A stretch of DNA of 64,000 nt from Armillaria gallica (Eukaryota; Basidiomycota; Agaricomycetes; Agaricales; Physalacriaceae), in assembly GCA_037576215.1 (NCBI GenBank), contig JBANDB010000003.1, positions 7,688,001 to 7,752,000 of the forward strand, read 5' to 3'. Positions 50,630 to 62,564 of the stretch are shown piece after piece. Below the pieces are notes generated by a model. It ran no database searches, was not told where the DNA came from, and saw only the letters and a list, made by a program, of their open reading frames with translations. Each line of letters starts with the position of its first letter. Position 1 is the first letter of the stretch. The position numbers and the translations under genes are program-made.

Positions 50630-52000
50630 TGTAGGTCAGAAGCAGAAAGCAACACCTCTCAGCGATTGGCAGAGTCAGCGCATCTGTTCACTTGAAGGTC
50701 CCGAAAGAATATGTGGGCGCGTTCCACTGAGCACCGAAGGAATGTATACATCTGGTCGACTATTAACTTGAAGTTTAATGTACCGGAAAAGGAGTAATGT
50801 CGAATGAAAGGCATGCGAAACAAGAAGCCTAGCTAATCAGATAAATAGCCAGAGCCTAGCATCGTTCGCCTAGCGATCAAGGCGATACCGGCGGCTTCGA
50901 GGTCTCGCAAATAGATTAAACGCTAGAACATTCGACGCTATGGTGCTCTGTTGATAGTCAATCATAATGATCTAGAGTAGCTGACATTCATTCACACGAT
51001 CGGGAATCAGAAATCTCCGAGGGATCAGAATGGAGCGGGTTGCAAAGATTCCAGCTGAGGATGAAGGACCCGTTGCGAAATAAACGGTAGATGTGAAAGA
51101 GCCGTGAGTAAAGTACAATGTTATCTAAATTGACGACTTGATGACGTTCGCCGTGACCATGGCGGAGTCAAGATTTCGTTCTTGGGAATTTAATGTGAAA
51201 GAGAAGAAGGTGAGATACATCTAATAGACCGGAGGAGAAGACCGGGAATATTAGAAGGCGAGATTCAGGGATGGATGAACGCGGAGCAGACAAAAGAATA
51301 TGAACTTCTTCCGAGGTTCAGGGAGAGCGACACTGTTCTTATGAATCCCTAATTCTTTCAGGAGTGATTTCAATACAGCTCTCGTCCATCAGAGAAAGCA
51401 AGGGTGGCTGTTCGGGATAGAAAACAAAATACCCAGTCGGTTGGAATGACGGGCTTAAAGAAGAAGGGCCTACAGGTCTCGCCAGCACTCTGAGAGGAAG
51501 TCGACGAGATGGTGCTATTGGTAATCACGACGTAGGGGAGGCGGCCTTCTCTTGGGAAAGGGAAGCTTGCAAGTCCTGATATTAGGATAGGAAGGACGGT
51601 GAATAGAGTCCCAAACTTGTGATGATGGTATGATAAAGTTTGGGAAAGCATGACAGTGGTTCCTTCGTGACAATCGTGTGATGGAGAGGCAGACTGGACT
51701 AGAAAACTGGAAGGGCGACAGGTTCTCAGGAGAAATGATGTCGGAACAAAGACAAAATCACGGGACAGGACGGGTGGAGCACTGATTTGTTGGGTTGATT
51801 ACTTTCAGAGATATACGGATAATTGTTCAGGAGTGAGATTATCCGACGGAGTATATGCGCTGCTCACCATTGAAGTATATGTTCAAGAATAAAAAGCAAG
51901 GAGCAGGAGGTCAGCGGCTTTGATCTGGTAATAGAATCAATAAACGTCGTGCATGTGATTCGCTGTAGAACAGTGAACTGTACAGAAGGAATAGAATGAG
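50630..52000 (-). repeat. Repeat family R1, copy e
   Basis: Matches copies c and d: 'acgatcgggaatcagaaatctccgagg', 'attccagctgaggatgaag', 'agtacaatgttatctaa', 'gttctcaggagaaatgatg' and 'ttcaggagtgagatta'. Oriented like copies b-d. Confidence 0.55.
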
Positions 52001-53379
52001 CACCATAATGGCAAAAGAATGGAACGAGGAAACGTTTCCATCGAGCGCAATAGTAGGGCACATGAAGCTGAGACCATCCCATCCCTTTAGTTCTTCACCG
52101 TCAAGCCGTCGGACGAGCATGACTCGACAGACACTTCAATAAGTGACTGCGACGAGTCAATCAGTATCATAATACACGGACCAGGGCGCCCGCTTAGGAA
52201 CCTTTAGATGAGAAAAAGTATGCGCGACAGCAAAGTACCGGGGAAGCGGCTGTAGATGATGGCAAACATCCGGAGAAGGTCGTGTCGGCGCGGGAGGGAG
52301 AACCGGAATCAGCGGCCCGCAGACCGGATGACAAAGCTAACATTTTCACCTCACAACCACGCTCACACTTGCGGGAGTCTATTCACATGTCGTCAAGGAG
52401 CGGCCAGCACCAGCACGTATCGATACTTGAACGCCTTAAGATCCTGGAAAGCCATTTATCGAGGAGATGTGTTACCATGAGTATGGATTATGGGCTATGG
52501 TCCGCACCTTGCTCTCTGGTTTCTTTCTTTTTTTGAAAACCCTCAGGTTGTCATAATTCTGCGCCTCTGGACGCTTTAGCCCAGCTATATTACGTTATTA
52601 ACGACACATATCGGGGTGACCCTATTTTGACGAAATTCCCTCTCGTTTCGCTCGCACTAACGGCCGACACGCTCATGGAAAGCCTATCAAATATATCCTG
52701 CCGACATGCACCGAGCATTTGGCTCTTCCCTACATTGCTCTGCCAGCGCTTTGGACAGCCTCCGCCATGATGATAGGCATCAACGCTGGATCCTTGTCCC
52801 TCTGTCCACGCCACGATTCTGACTGCTGCGTGCCTGCTCTTCTATCCTTGCGTTACCTCGACTGTAAGCCTATGAGTATTGTGCGTATATGGGATGTCAA
52901 ACTGATCCATCTATTAAGTTAAGGCCGACAAGTAACACCATTCGTCCGAGCGTGTCGGTGTCTATACTTCTAAACGAAGCATTGTCAAGGAGCCCTCAGC
53001 CAGCGCTCCCATGTTGAATAGTCCACCTCAGTCTCAACGAGAAGAGTCGTCTAGCCATCTCGATCAATTCGCAAATGTTGACTATCGCCCTGTCGAGCTG
53101 AAATTCACCCGTCCCCAGCCTTGGCGCACCCTATTGGCTATAGCTCGATGTCCTGTTTCTGACATCATGCAGGAGCGTCGGCTCTGGAGGATGGACCGGG
53201 CTAGGGCAGATCGAAGATCCTCAGCAAGATGAAGACGGTATATCAAAGATCAATCGATCAAAGGTAAGTGTATTTCTCTTGTGTATGCATGTAGAACTAA
53301 AGCGAGTGCAATAGGGACAGACAATTCCCAACCTTGCATTCATGTACGGCGGTCTCCTTTCTGATTTCTTTGTATTGAC

Positions 53380-54300
53380 GTCCTCTGCCTAGATACAACA
53401 ACCCTCCGCCCCTCCTTGGTTCACCCGGAGTGCGCGTCAGTAACCCTGGGAATACTTTATCAAGCCCCCAGATTACTTAACTAACGAATGCGCAGGTCGA
53501 CACGCTGACGGAAAGCCCCAGTAAGGAATGCTCGTCGAGATGCACCAAGCCTTCAATGCCACGTCATCGCGCTGGAGCTTCTCCCAGTCCTTCGATCTGC
53601 CCCTTTCCTCCCGCCTTTGGGCCCCCGATCTACGAAACGGTCATGCCCATGATGATTGTCGCGCGACTAGAGACTGCAGCCGTTAGCAGTGATCTAGCAA
53701 TCGATGAGACGACGTTTGTCGGAAGAACTACATGCCATCATCCGAGGTAATTCTACGTAAATCGCAGGCAGTGCAGTTGTGGAGCTGGTTCGCCATAGGA
53801 TTCTTCCATGCCCTGGACAATGTTTCCATTCGAGCGACACTTTTAGCTGGGGAAGGTCCATTTTAAACAGCATCACCTTCCGCGTGGAATAGCTCGTTTG
53901 CATGATCGACCGCCTCAGCGAAAACGAGATGGCCGGCGGTAGATCCTAGAATCTTCCATGGAAATATCGTCACCATGTCGGCCTGCACCCACGCTTTCAT
54001 TCGATCCCTTGATGTACTCCATTCCCAAGCATTTCTGTACCCCTTGTTTGTGGAGTCGTACGCTCCATTTCTGTTATCGGGCTTGTTGGATCAACTCCCG
54101 CAAATTATGGTGTAGAGAATGGAACCGGAGACTTTGGCAGGACGGACTGATGGTCCTCGGTACGATGAAGACAAGGTATCGACATGGGGAACGAGAAACG
54201 AGGCACGTCTCTTTACACCGCATGCGCATGTATATTAATTTGGCTGTAGGTGTAACTATTCTCAACGGTATGGACGGAGTATCATAAACAATGCATTCGT
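53380..54300 (+). repeat. Repeat family R2, copy b
   Basis: Collinear with copy a over ~0.9 kb (see blocks there), including the tail 'aggcacgtctctttacac.gcatg.gcatgta'. Same orientation, 5.8 kb downstream. Confidence 0.55.
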
Positions 54301-54551
54301 TCATTACACGTTACCCCTGCACAATCAGATCAGAGACCGCAATGCAGAGGCTATAATTTGGCTAGAAATTGAACCAAGAAACTATGCAGATGCATCCATT
54401 GTTACGAAAGTGTGACTTTCCCCTCACCGGAAGAATACATATTTACTGGGCTGAGTTCGTGACTTTGGATTCCAATGAGAGTGCGCAATGTGCATAACGT
54501 CTCGAGAAGTAAAAGAAATTGCAGTTAGAATCTGGCATAGAAGCGCGTGAA

Positions 54552-54608
54552 TCTCCAGCTGGGAGTCGAACCCACGTTTCACTGACGAACAGCCGATATA
54601 CTAGAGAC
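54552..54608 (-). repeat. Truncated tRNA-Asp-like relic
   Basis: The minus strand reads TCTCTAGTATATCGG, then a deletion through the anticodon arm, then GTGGGTTCGACTCCCAGCTGG. The A-box-like start and a perfect B box are present; the middle is lost. Confidence 0.5.
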
Positions 54609-55431
54609 TTGTTATTCAAAGTCTACCCCAAACAAGGGTAAGCGCGAGCAAAGCGTTCGGTGTACTTGGCGAAAAATACGAGGAATGAGCGGCACGGTTG
54701 CAAAGGAAAGTTCAATCAAAACCAGAGACTGTTTTGTTTATAGAGGTAGATTTCCAATGCACGCTTTCCAACTTGAACCTAATAATCCGGGCGAGGGCCT
54801 CAGATTGATTACTCGAGTGCTTGAGTACGTAGGAATGTATCCATTCATGTTAACCACATGCCTGATAAGCGAGGGGAAATGGAGCATCGCAAAGGGTGGA
54901 AAATCGAAGAAATAAAGGAAACGTCCTGGTCGATTCCAGAGCTTGGACCACCAGCGAAGAAGCCGGAATGTCAAGATGAATAGGAAGAGACGTATGTATG
55001 AGTCATGACTGGAAAAGAATGGTATGGTTCACTGTACGTGAACTTGTGATACCGCTGGCGGCTGGTATTAATGGTACGCAGCGATGGAAGGGTTACGAGC
55101 CCACCTGCCAGAGAAACAATTGTGGTTGTAAATCTACGGTCCGTCGGTATTTGACCCGGAAAAAGTTTCAGGCTTTCCTAAACCGAGAATAAGTCTCTAC
55201 TAGTATATTGGTTAGTACCTATACAGCTTGACAAATGTTGGCTATGAGGTCTCGCTTGCTTCAACGGAAGTGGCCAGTGGTTCGATCATCCCGACATATC
55301 TGGAGAAAGGCATCCCTCCTTTTCCTATCAGGCTGGAACGAATATCATTTCACTCGGGCATACATGCTACAACTTGAATGGTACGTGATGATCAACGCGC
55401 AATCCGTATGAAAACAGGGAAGCACTTACCA

Positions 55432-57011
55432 TCATAACAGATACACAAACGATGGAGCCGAATCTCCATCCATCCCTTCGACTTCCCGCCCTCTTATTTT
55501 CCTTTTCCTCTCATTCATCCGCACGAAATATACCAAGCATAACGCCGACCCGACAATCATCCCAACACTAAAACCAACCATCACCTTGGTCCCAAGTATG
55601 TACCTCGGCGCCGTGCTCAAGTCCCCCATCAACCACGTCGATAATATTCCTCCAACGCATGCTGCCATAAACCCGATAGCAATGGCAGTCGCACGACGAA
55701 CGTGCGGGGCCGAATTGGTCGAGTTCCACGTCCCCAATGTTGGAGTACAAGTGTACACACCTGGTATGGTCAGAAAGAGGCTCCCATACCGAGTGTTTGG
55801 GGACGACGAGGTAAGGAATATGACAAATCCTATCAAGGTGATGGTGGATGTCACCATACAGACAAGGCCTCGAATATGGAACTTGTCGCATAGGTAGGAC
55901 GACGACATCGACAGCGCAAAGGCGACAGCAAATGGCGGCACGCTCATGAGCTGCGAGCGAGCAGCAGTGTACCCCAAACTCTGGACAATTGATGGTTCAA
56001 AGCTATGAATTGTAAAAGTCAGGGCACTTGAGATCAGACTGAGATGAGAAGGATAATGCGTACAAGGCCAAGGCAAAAAGGACGGAGCCCGAAAAGAATA
56101 ATGTGATACTAATGATCCAAACGTGCGGCGTGACCAGTGCCTTTCTCACTTCTCTCCACTCGAACTTCTCTCCTCCAGACTCGGCAACACGACTCGCCAC
56201 GCATTCGCGTTCAGCTGGACGCAAAAATCGAGCAGCCATAGCATCCCGAGGCATGATAAAGTAGCATATTAAACCAAAAGCAACGCTAAATGCACCTTCG
56301 AGGATGAATATCCATCGCCACCCCGAACGTCCACCTATGCCATCCATGTGTATGATAGCATAAGCAAGGATTCCAGAGAACGCCCCCGAAAGTGAGCTAG
56401 TTGCAAAGATGGCTGATACATGGGTGGTTATCTTGGTACGAGGGTAGAAATGCGTCAAGTATAGCACCACTCCTGGGAGGGCACCGCCTTCAAAGGCCCC
56501 GAGGAAGAACCGGCAGACAAGGAGGCCCCCGTAGCTCTTCACTACTCCTTGAAGGGTTGTGGCCAAGCCCCAGCCGATCAGTAAGGTGGGAAGGAGATAG
56601 TTCGGTCCAATGACCTGGATAGGCGGAAATAAGCTCGAGAAGGTGGAAGATGTTATTTGACGCACTCGGAGTAACATATTCGAAGGTAATTCAGCAGCAA
56701 TGTTCGAAACATAGGTAACGATCAATGCAATGCTGAACTGCTTATCCGTCATCTGCAGCTCACGTTGAAGGCCAGCAACTCTAGCATTACCAATGTTCGT
56801 TCTATCCTGCCCCGGATTTCAGTTATTCTGGAAGTCAAAAAGATAATGGATGACATACCAGGAACGACAAGAAGTACCACATTGCCATGACCGGCATTAG
56901 AATTAAATCCATCTTGAGCCATGCCCACCTTGCCAACGGTGCAGTGAGTTCGATGTTGTCATGGCTCTTTTCGCTTGAACCGTGGCTATGGGCCTGAAGA
57001 GAGTCCGTCAT
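55432..57011 (-). CDS. MFS permease of the anion:cation symporter (ACS/allantoate permease) family
   Basis: Exons 56859-57011, 56666-56806, 56064-56614 and 55432-56002 join in phase to 471 residues; introns are 52, 51 and 61 nt. The N-terminus is cytoplasmic and hydrophilic, then helix 1 (LILMPVMAMWYFLSFL) leads into the family signature DRTNIGNARVAGL. Further ACS features are ELPSNMLLR, the RFFLGAFEGGALPGVVLYL helix, SGAFSGILAYAI, SGWRWIFILEGAFSV and SLGYTAARSQLMSVPPF. About 12 TM helices are expected. Fungal relatives import carboxylates, allantoate, vitamins or nicotinate; the substrate is not readable here. The third junction (56003-56063) is the least certain, chosen to keep frame. A triplet of GATATATC motifs lies 560-635 bp upstream. 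Confidence 0.9.
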
Positions 57012-57568
57012 GACTGTTAGATAACAGGCATGAAGAATTTAACGATGGAATATATATACCTAGGAACCAGTCAGATGCGAGGTCCCATCATCCAGAAGGA
57101 GTGCAGTGAATCATCGATGCTCGAGTTGATCTTGCAATCGAGATGTAAAATATACTGTGGACGCGTGTCTTTTCCCAAATCAGAATTGAAAGGATAACTA
57201 CTAAGTAGCGAGTTTGGCTGTGGCATCCCAGCATAGGACGATGAGAATTGACATGAACGACAAGGAAGATAAAGCAAACCCTAAAGCCTTACGTTGTACG
57301 CAATACAGTCCCCTCCATTAGTGCTATCGATGCCGGATGCTCCTCCTTTGTCACACTTCGGCGATTCTTTGGTGCCGGCAACGTCCTGTGGGGATACCAC
57401 CTGCCTTTGCTCTCTAGCACGTCTGCAGAAGATAAGTGCTGCACTTGATAGCGTTCACCAAGGCGACTACCGGTCCGTTACGACAGAATTTTCCGAAGCG
57501 ACTCGGGAGTCCAACCAGGAGTTTTCTCGCTGCAACTTGCGATGAACCTCACCAGTACCCTACAGGAG

Positions 57569-57646
57569 GATATATCAACCACTGTCATATACCGTAAAGC
57601 GTGATATATCAATCGCCTCGTTGTACCGTGAGTGTTTGATATATCA
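57569..57646. promoter_or_regulatory. Three regularly spaced GATATATCA motifs (possible operator array)
   Basis: GATATATCA begins at 57569, 57603 and 57638, spacings 34 and 35 bp; the last two are full TGATATATCA palindromes. The spacer also repeats a TACCGT(A/G)A block. It lies upstream of the permease. Could be a regulatory array or a short minisatellite. Confidence 0.4.
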
Positions 57647-57699
57647 TCTGCAGTGGCTTACAAAGCATCGAAAAAGGGTGCTTTTGACACTGACCAATT

Positions 57700-58340
57700 A
57701 ATTCGGGTTTGTCTGTTGTCCACGAAGACTTTAGCTCATTTGAGATGAAACGAATACCATATTTTCGCGCTCTCCCACACAAGCGCCCACAACCACACTC
57801 ACGCTACTCTTCACATGCAGGAAATTTCCCGTTGTCACGGCAGGCGGCGAGAGATACTGTTTGTTGCACCTTAACATCTCATATCTCATGCCCCGAGATC
57901 CTGGTTCTGAGCCGTTACGAATTAATTTCCTTGACGATTCCAGGATTCAGAAAACTCGGAAGTAAGTCTACGTATATTTACACGTATGCGGGGCGTCGAA
58001 CTGTTTCATCCATCAAGATTAGGAGTTTAGAACCAGGACAAGCAATGTCATCCATACGAGCGAACTTCGAAGCCTTGTCCATGTGCATCAACACTCCCAA
58101 GCATTCTTCGAGAATTATTTTCCCACCACCCTACCGAAAGGAGTCGTCCGGCGGTTGAGTCTAAAAAATTCGACGTAAAATCGTCACCACGGCGACCTGG
58201 ACCAAGTCACAAATACTGTGATGTGCTTCATTCCCTATCCTTTGCGCTCCCTACTAGCCATAATCGTACGCCCCATTTTTATCGTGGCGCGGCTCAAAGT
58301 ATGGCACGAGGATGGACCAGGCTTTCTTTGTACAAAATAT
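57700..58340 (+). repeat. Repeat family R2, copy c (more diverged)
   Basis: Shared blocks with copies a and b are 'gtaa.tctac.tatat', 'aatcgtcaccacg.cgacc', 'gatgtgcttcattcc', 'cgtacgcccc' and 'gaggatggaccaggc'. Confidence 0.45.
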
Positions 58341-58444
58341 TAAAGATCTCAAGCGAGTCTACGTCCGTTGTTTATGCATATAGATCTAATGTGAGTGCAG
58401 CATAGATGTAGGGAGACTCCCCTTCATGTATGACCCGCCATATC

Positions 58445-58515
58445 GTATGAACCCAGATTTCGTGACATGAGTACCCTAATGGCAGGCATACAGTCTAGCC
58501 GATCTGCTACTAGAC
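58445..58515 (-). repeat. tRNA-Asp-like relic with intron trace
   Basis: The minus strand shows CTAGTAGCAGATCGGCTAG, then GCCTGCCA, an intron-like spacer, TCACGAAATCTGGGTTCATAC. It keeps the order of the tRNA-Asp gene but stems no longer pair. Confidence 0.45.
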
Positions 58516-59059
58516 TTGGGATCATGAAACCAAAACGGTTTCTGAGTCGTATGATTGACGTCGTGTTTGTCAATACTCCAGCTCGCGTCTTGTTTAACAA
58601 AACTTTCGTGCAAGTCAGGGTTTTCCAATACATTAGGGATAGCGTGAACGGACTTCGGTTCCTCCTGCACAGGCTAGAAAGATGATAATGTGAAGGGAAA
58701 TAAAATATGATAATGAAACTCCACTCCTGGCGACTAAGAGTCCTAAAGGTAGGGGAAAATAATGTTTGTTTTGCCGCTGGCAAATCGGACGTTGTGTTAG
58801 AATTGCGGGGCCGTTCTCAAACGAAGTGAGTGGCAAAAATGGGTTACATCTTTGGCAAACGCGACATGGAGACTAACTACGAAATATACTACCTTATATA
58901 CTACGAAATCCCCGCGGAAATAAGTAAACACGTAAGTAAATCCGTACGAGAACCAAACGGCGACTAACTGTCTGCCATGAGAAGCTCGAATATCCCACAC
59001 GTTGGAGATAGTCGAATCCAACAAGTAAGTCTTTCAAGACGATCCCTCCAGCGGCCACG

Positions 59060-59970
59060 GTTCAGAAAGAACCCCACTCTCAAGTCTAAAGCTTCTACTC
59101 GTTGAGAAATAAGACCCGAAGTGGGCTCTCCATGATCATCTGGCTGTGAGTCGAAGCCAGTCCTCACACAGGAGTCTGGGTACACCACCGGAAGATTGTA
59201 ACTGTACAGCCCAAACGAGGTAGAGAGATGTGCAGCTCTCACCACTCCATCAGATTTATCCCGAACACTGAAGCCAAAGCCGTAAATGGGCTAGTTGAAT
59301 ATCTTGTCCGTGGTGCATTGTAGGGTTCAATTCCCTATAGGAGAATAAGATGATCGCATACTGCCGTACTTGGCAGCTTCTTTTTTTGCTTAGAAGACGA
59401 GTGTTCTTTATAAGGGACTCCGTGAGTCTTGCCATCCCGGAGCAAAGATACCAGAGCCCGAGTCTTGTGTAGACTATTAGCAGGATGTACGTGTCAAAGA
59501 AAATGCATCGAAGTGAAATAGGTAGCTCTCTAGCGGCCTATCGGTACTAAGCCTCCACACAAGATGAGTTCGACTCCCAGCTGGACATTGTCGATATCCT
59601 GGCGATTATCATATTTTCACCCATTTTTTTCGGGACAACGGTTCAAAATGTAAGATGTCCTTAGATGAGGGGTGGGTTTTTTTAAAGCGAGCGGTGGAAC
59701 CTGGAAAGAATGTCCTCCTGATAGAGAATCATGAATATCTCCTCGGATGGGAATGGTGTAAGCCGGGAGCCCACTGAGCAAAGGTTCGATTCCCCACTAA
59801 GATATTATTTCCTTTTGATGTCCTTCGAGATCAGATTTTGTTATCAAAGAGAGTAAACGTCGACGAAATGGAACCCGGAAACACAGGTAAGCGTGTAGCC
59901 AATCTACTGTAATGGATTGTTTGGGACATGCACCTGGGTTCGACTCCTAGTGACAGTAATGTTGTAGAAT
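59060..59970. repeat. Segmental duplication, copy 1, with five tRNA-like B boxes
   Basis: Collinear with 62565-63430. Shared marks are 'agaaccccact' versus 'gaacaacccac', 'gaagcc.aa.gccgtaaatg', 'ttttttgc.tagaaga.gagt', 'gcccgagtcttgtgt', 'gcctccacacaagatg.gttcgact' and 'actcct.gtgacagtaatg'. B boxes at 59324, 59567, 59783 and 59937 (plus) and ~59147 (minus) sit at matching places in both copies. Confidence 0.65.
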
Positions 59971-60084
59971 GTGTTGGGTATCTTCTTACCCTTTCAATAG
60001 ACATCACCATAGATTAACCTCACCATCCACGATGTCTTGTATAGAAGTTAAGCTTCTGGGTGAAAAAATCACTTGATCAGTTTT

Positions 60085-60147
60085 CAGCTAGGCTGCGATG
60101 CAGGTTCGAACTGCGAGGTTCCATGTTACCTCTGAACTAGGCAGCTT
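60085..60147 (-). repeat. tRNA-like element, second type (copy 2)
   Basis: The minus strand reads AGCTGCCTAGTTCAGAGG and then GCAGTTCGAACCTGC. Pairs with the element at 47.1 kb. Confidence 0.45.
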
Positions 60148-60699
60148 TCATGATGGTTGTATTCTTACCGTCACGAAAAGGAACACAGAGCAGTTCATAA
60201 ATCGAGGAAGGTACGCTGTATTTTCTTCCATGATCTGAGTAGGAGCCTGGAGGGGAGTATGAAGCAAGGATGGAGAATGAATGGGACGAAATGGCTACGA
60301 GTGAAAGGCAATTGAAGGGCGGAGTAAACGGCCCGCACGCGGCGCGTTCCGGCAATTTTTTGCCCTTCCACCACCACCACAGCCATGCATGCGCACTTGG
60401 CAGGCCTGTCTTCCGTGCGGCATCATCGAGAGACGTTGCAACGTCCATCCAAGACTCCAAGGCTACTCAAGGATTCCTTATTTGGTGGTTCATCAAATCA
60501 CAGCGACTGGGCTGATTGTGCGCGTCGTGCCTCTAGTCCGATCTCTTTTTGACACATCATAGATCCATTTATGGTTTCGGCATCCCTCAACGCCATCCGT
60601 GCCTAGATCGTTCAGCTCGCCTCAAATCGGAGAGACTTATTTGGAGGCGCACATCTTAGTTGTCCACGTTCTTGGAGGTCCGGATACCGCGGTGACCTC

Positions 60700-61020
60700 C
60701 ACCGGTCAAAGCCACACTCTCAGCAGCATCCTACTTCACCCAAATACCTGACGCTCCACTTCCCGCTTTTACGTTTGTGCACTGGATCCACTCATATCAA
60801 TCCTTCGAGCGTGCGGCGAGGATGAACGCCGACGTTGACGTCGACTACGAGACTGCAAGCAGGTCAGAGTAAATGTCAGTGTCCTAGATGAGATGACATC
60901 GCTGTCTGTTGGAGGGGCGACATGTATTCTACACTATAGAGCTGAAGCGTTGAAACGTTGAAGCTTGAAGGAGGGTTGGGTCAACAGTATGCCTATCCGA
61001 GATTTCGCTGTCCTTGTCGC
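60700..61020 (+). repeat. Possible R2 fragment
   Basis: The block 'ctgt.tgttggagg.g.gacatgt' and flanks resemble R2 around 47.97 kb. Weaker than the other copies. Confidence 0.3.
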
Positions 61021-62250
61021 TGAAGTCCTGTGTATTCCTTGGTGCAAACATACTGGCTACATCAACCTGCTCTTTACTATCTCCACCGATGGATACGACA
61101 TCGACTGTCTAAAGCATGATGCTCCTATACCCAATCTACCGGCTGCCATTCCCTGTGCATGACGAGGACGATACAACTACTAGAGATGGCAGCTAGATCG
61201 ATAGGATCCCATTGTTTTTCACGAGCTCACCAAGGCTCAGCGCTCAACGCTCATTAATCATTGATCACTATTGCACCAGGTCAGCGTATGTTGCATGCAC
61301 CTGTCGACGGTGGAGCTAATTCTGATTATAGGTGTAGGAGCGGCTATCTGAGAGGAACTTGAGGATGCGTCCATGCTGGTCCAAGGGAACGCTGGACAAG
61401 CTGAGCATGGAATCGTCCAGAAATACCCCAGAACAGTGCGTCTCTTCTATCGCTTCTATTATGTATGCGGACTGACGCGAACCTCCCCCAACAGCGAGGA
61501 GATTTAAGGACGCGACCTCCCTCCGGCGCATGATAGGGCGAGCCGTCTCATAGCGCAAAGTGGTTGGCTTGAAGTTCATTTTCGCAGGCATGGGACGCTC
61601 ATTCATCGGCGTGAACACGACCCCTCTTCGGGTACAGTTTGTTCTCCAAAATCCAAGACTCGACGATCTTTTCGGGGCAATGTCAGCGTTCATTCGATGC
61701 AGCATTCGTTATCTAATAAGAGACACCACTCTTTTCTTAGTGACCCATGATACAGGCCTAAGCGATGGCTGTCCTGATTTCTTTCCAGGTTATGTTTTGT
61801 CGATGCTCCGCAGTTCGCTGCCCGAGATACATGTCTCCTTCCAAGAATATCCTTCGAGTAATTTCTCCTCGAACAGTGAGTGTTACCGCTACGAAGAAGA
61901 AAACGAACCTCCCGAGTCGTTCAATATCAGTAGCAGTCACGCGTGCCAAAGATCTTTGCGCGAAAGAAGGGCGGGTAGCGTCACCCGACGTGTATAGCAT
62001 TCCCTCCGGGATAGACGCCAAATGTTGAATTTTCCTTTTCATTACCAGATATGAATACCTGGTTTCTACCATCCACACTTTACGCATTTGCTAACATGTC
62101 TGGAACGGTGGGTTTCGACTCCCTGCATGGAATATTAGAATATGTGGAGTGATGGTATTCTTAGATATGGAGTACATTTCTTTTCTTTATATCGCTCGGT
62201 GAGAATCAGGCGCAGGAGATTAAAAAGAGACTATTTGCTGCAACATCTAT
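61020..62250. other. No gene recognised
   Basis: Overlapping frames on both strands (61316-62087) have no recognisable domain. A degenerate B-box-like GGTTTCGACTCC is at 62111-62122. Confidence 0.4.
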
Positions 62251-62254
62251 GGAT

Positions 62255-62310
62255 GTTCTGGCTAGGATTCGAACCCAGTTTCTAGTTGGTATACGATTAG
62301 AGATTTAATT
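62255..62310 (-). repeat. tRNA-like relic
   Basis: The minus strand has CTCTAATCGTATACC and then CTGGGTTCGAATCCTAGCCAGA, a perfect B box with Asp-like acceptor end; the anticodon arm is deleted. A further acceptor-end fragment (CTCTCTGACTGGGAGTC) lies at 62440-62457. Confidence 0.45.
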
Positions 62311-62564
62311 TCAGAGGAAAGAAGACAGCAGACCGGGATGTTGGTTACACCCGCAAGTTAGGAATGTTTAGCATTGTGTGAACGGGAACTGGTTCCCGCT
62401 GCACAGACCATATTGCGGGAGATAAAATAAAATAAGCATGCTCTCTGACTGGGAGTCTCCAATGAGAGTGAAATTCCGCATCCGTTGACTTGTAATCTTA
62501 GCCAGGGAAAAACAAGTGAGCTAGAAGTCAAATCCACTGGGTAGGGATTCCTCGAGCAGCCAGG

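Larger units (their letters stand above)
40266..55431. other. 15-kb gene-free island of diverged repeats
   Basis: Between the HMG-box gene and the ACS permease I found no protein gene with family support. The interval is filled by R1 copies (41.1-42.1, 43.4-44.5, 45.4-46.2, 50.6-52.0 kb), R2 copies (47.5-48.6, 53.4-54.3 kb) and tRNA-like sequences. Most open frames here are short and not conserved between repeat copies. Confidence 0.55.
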
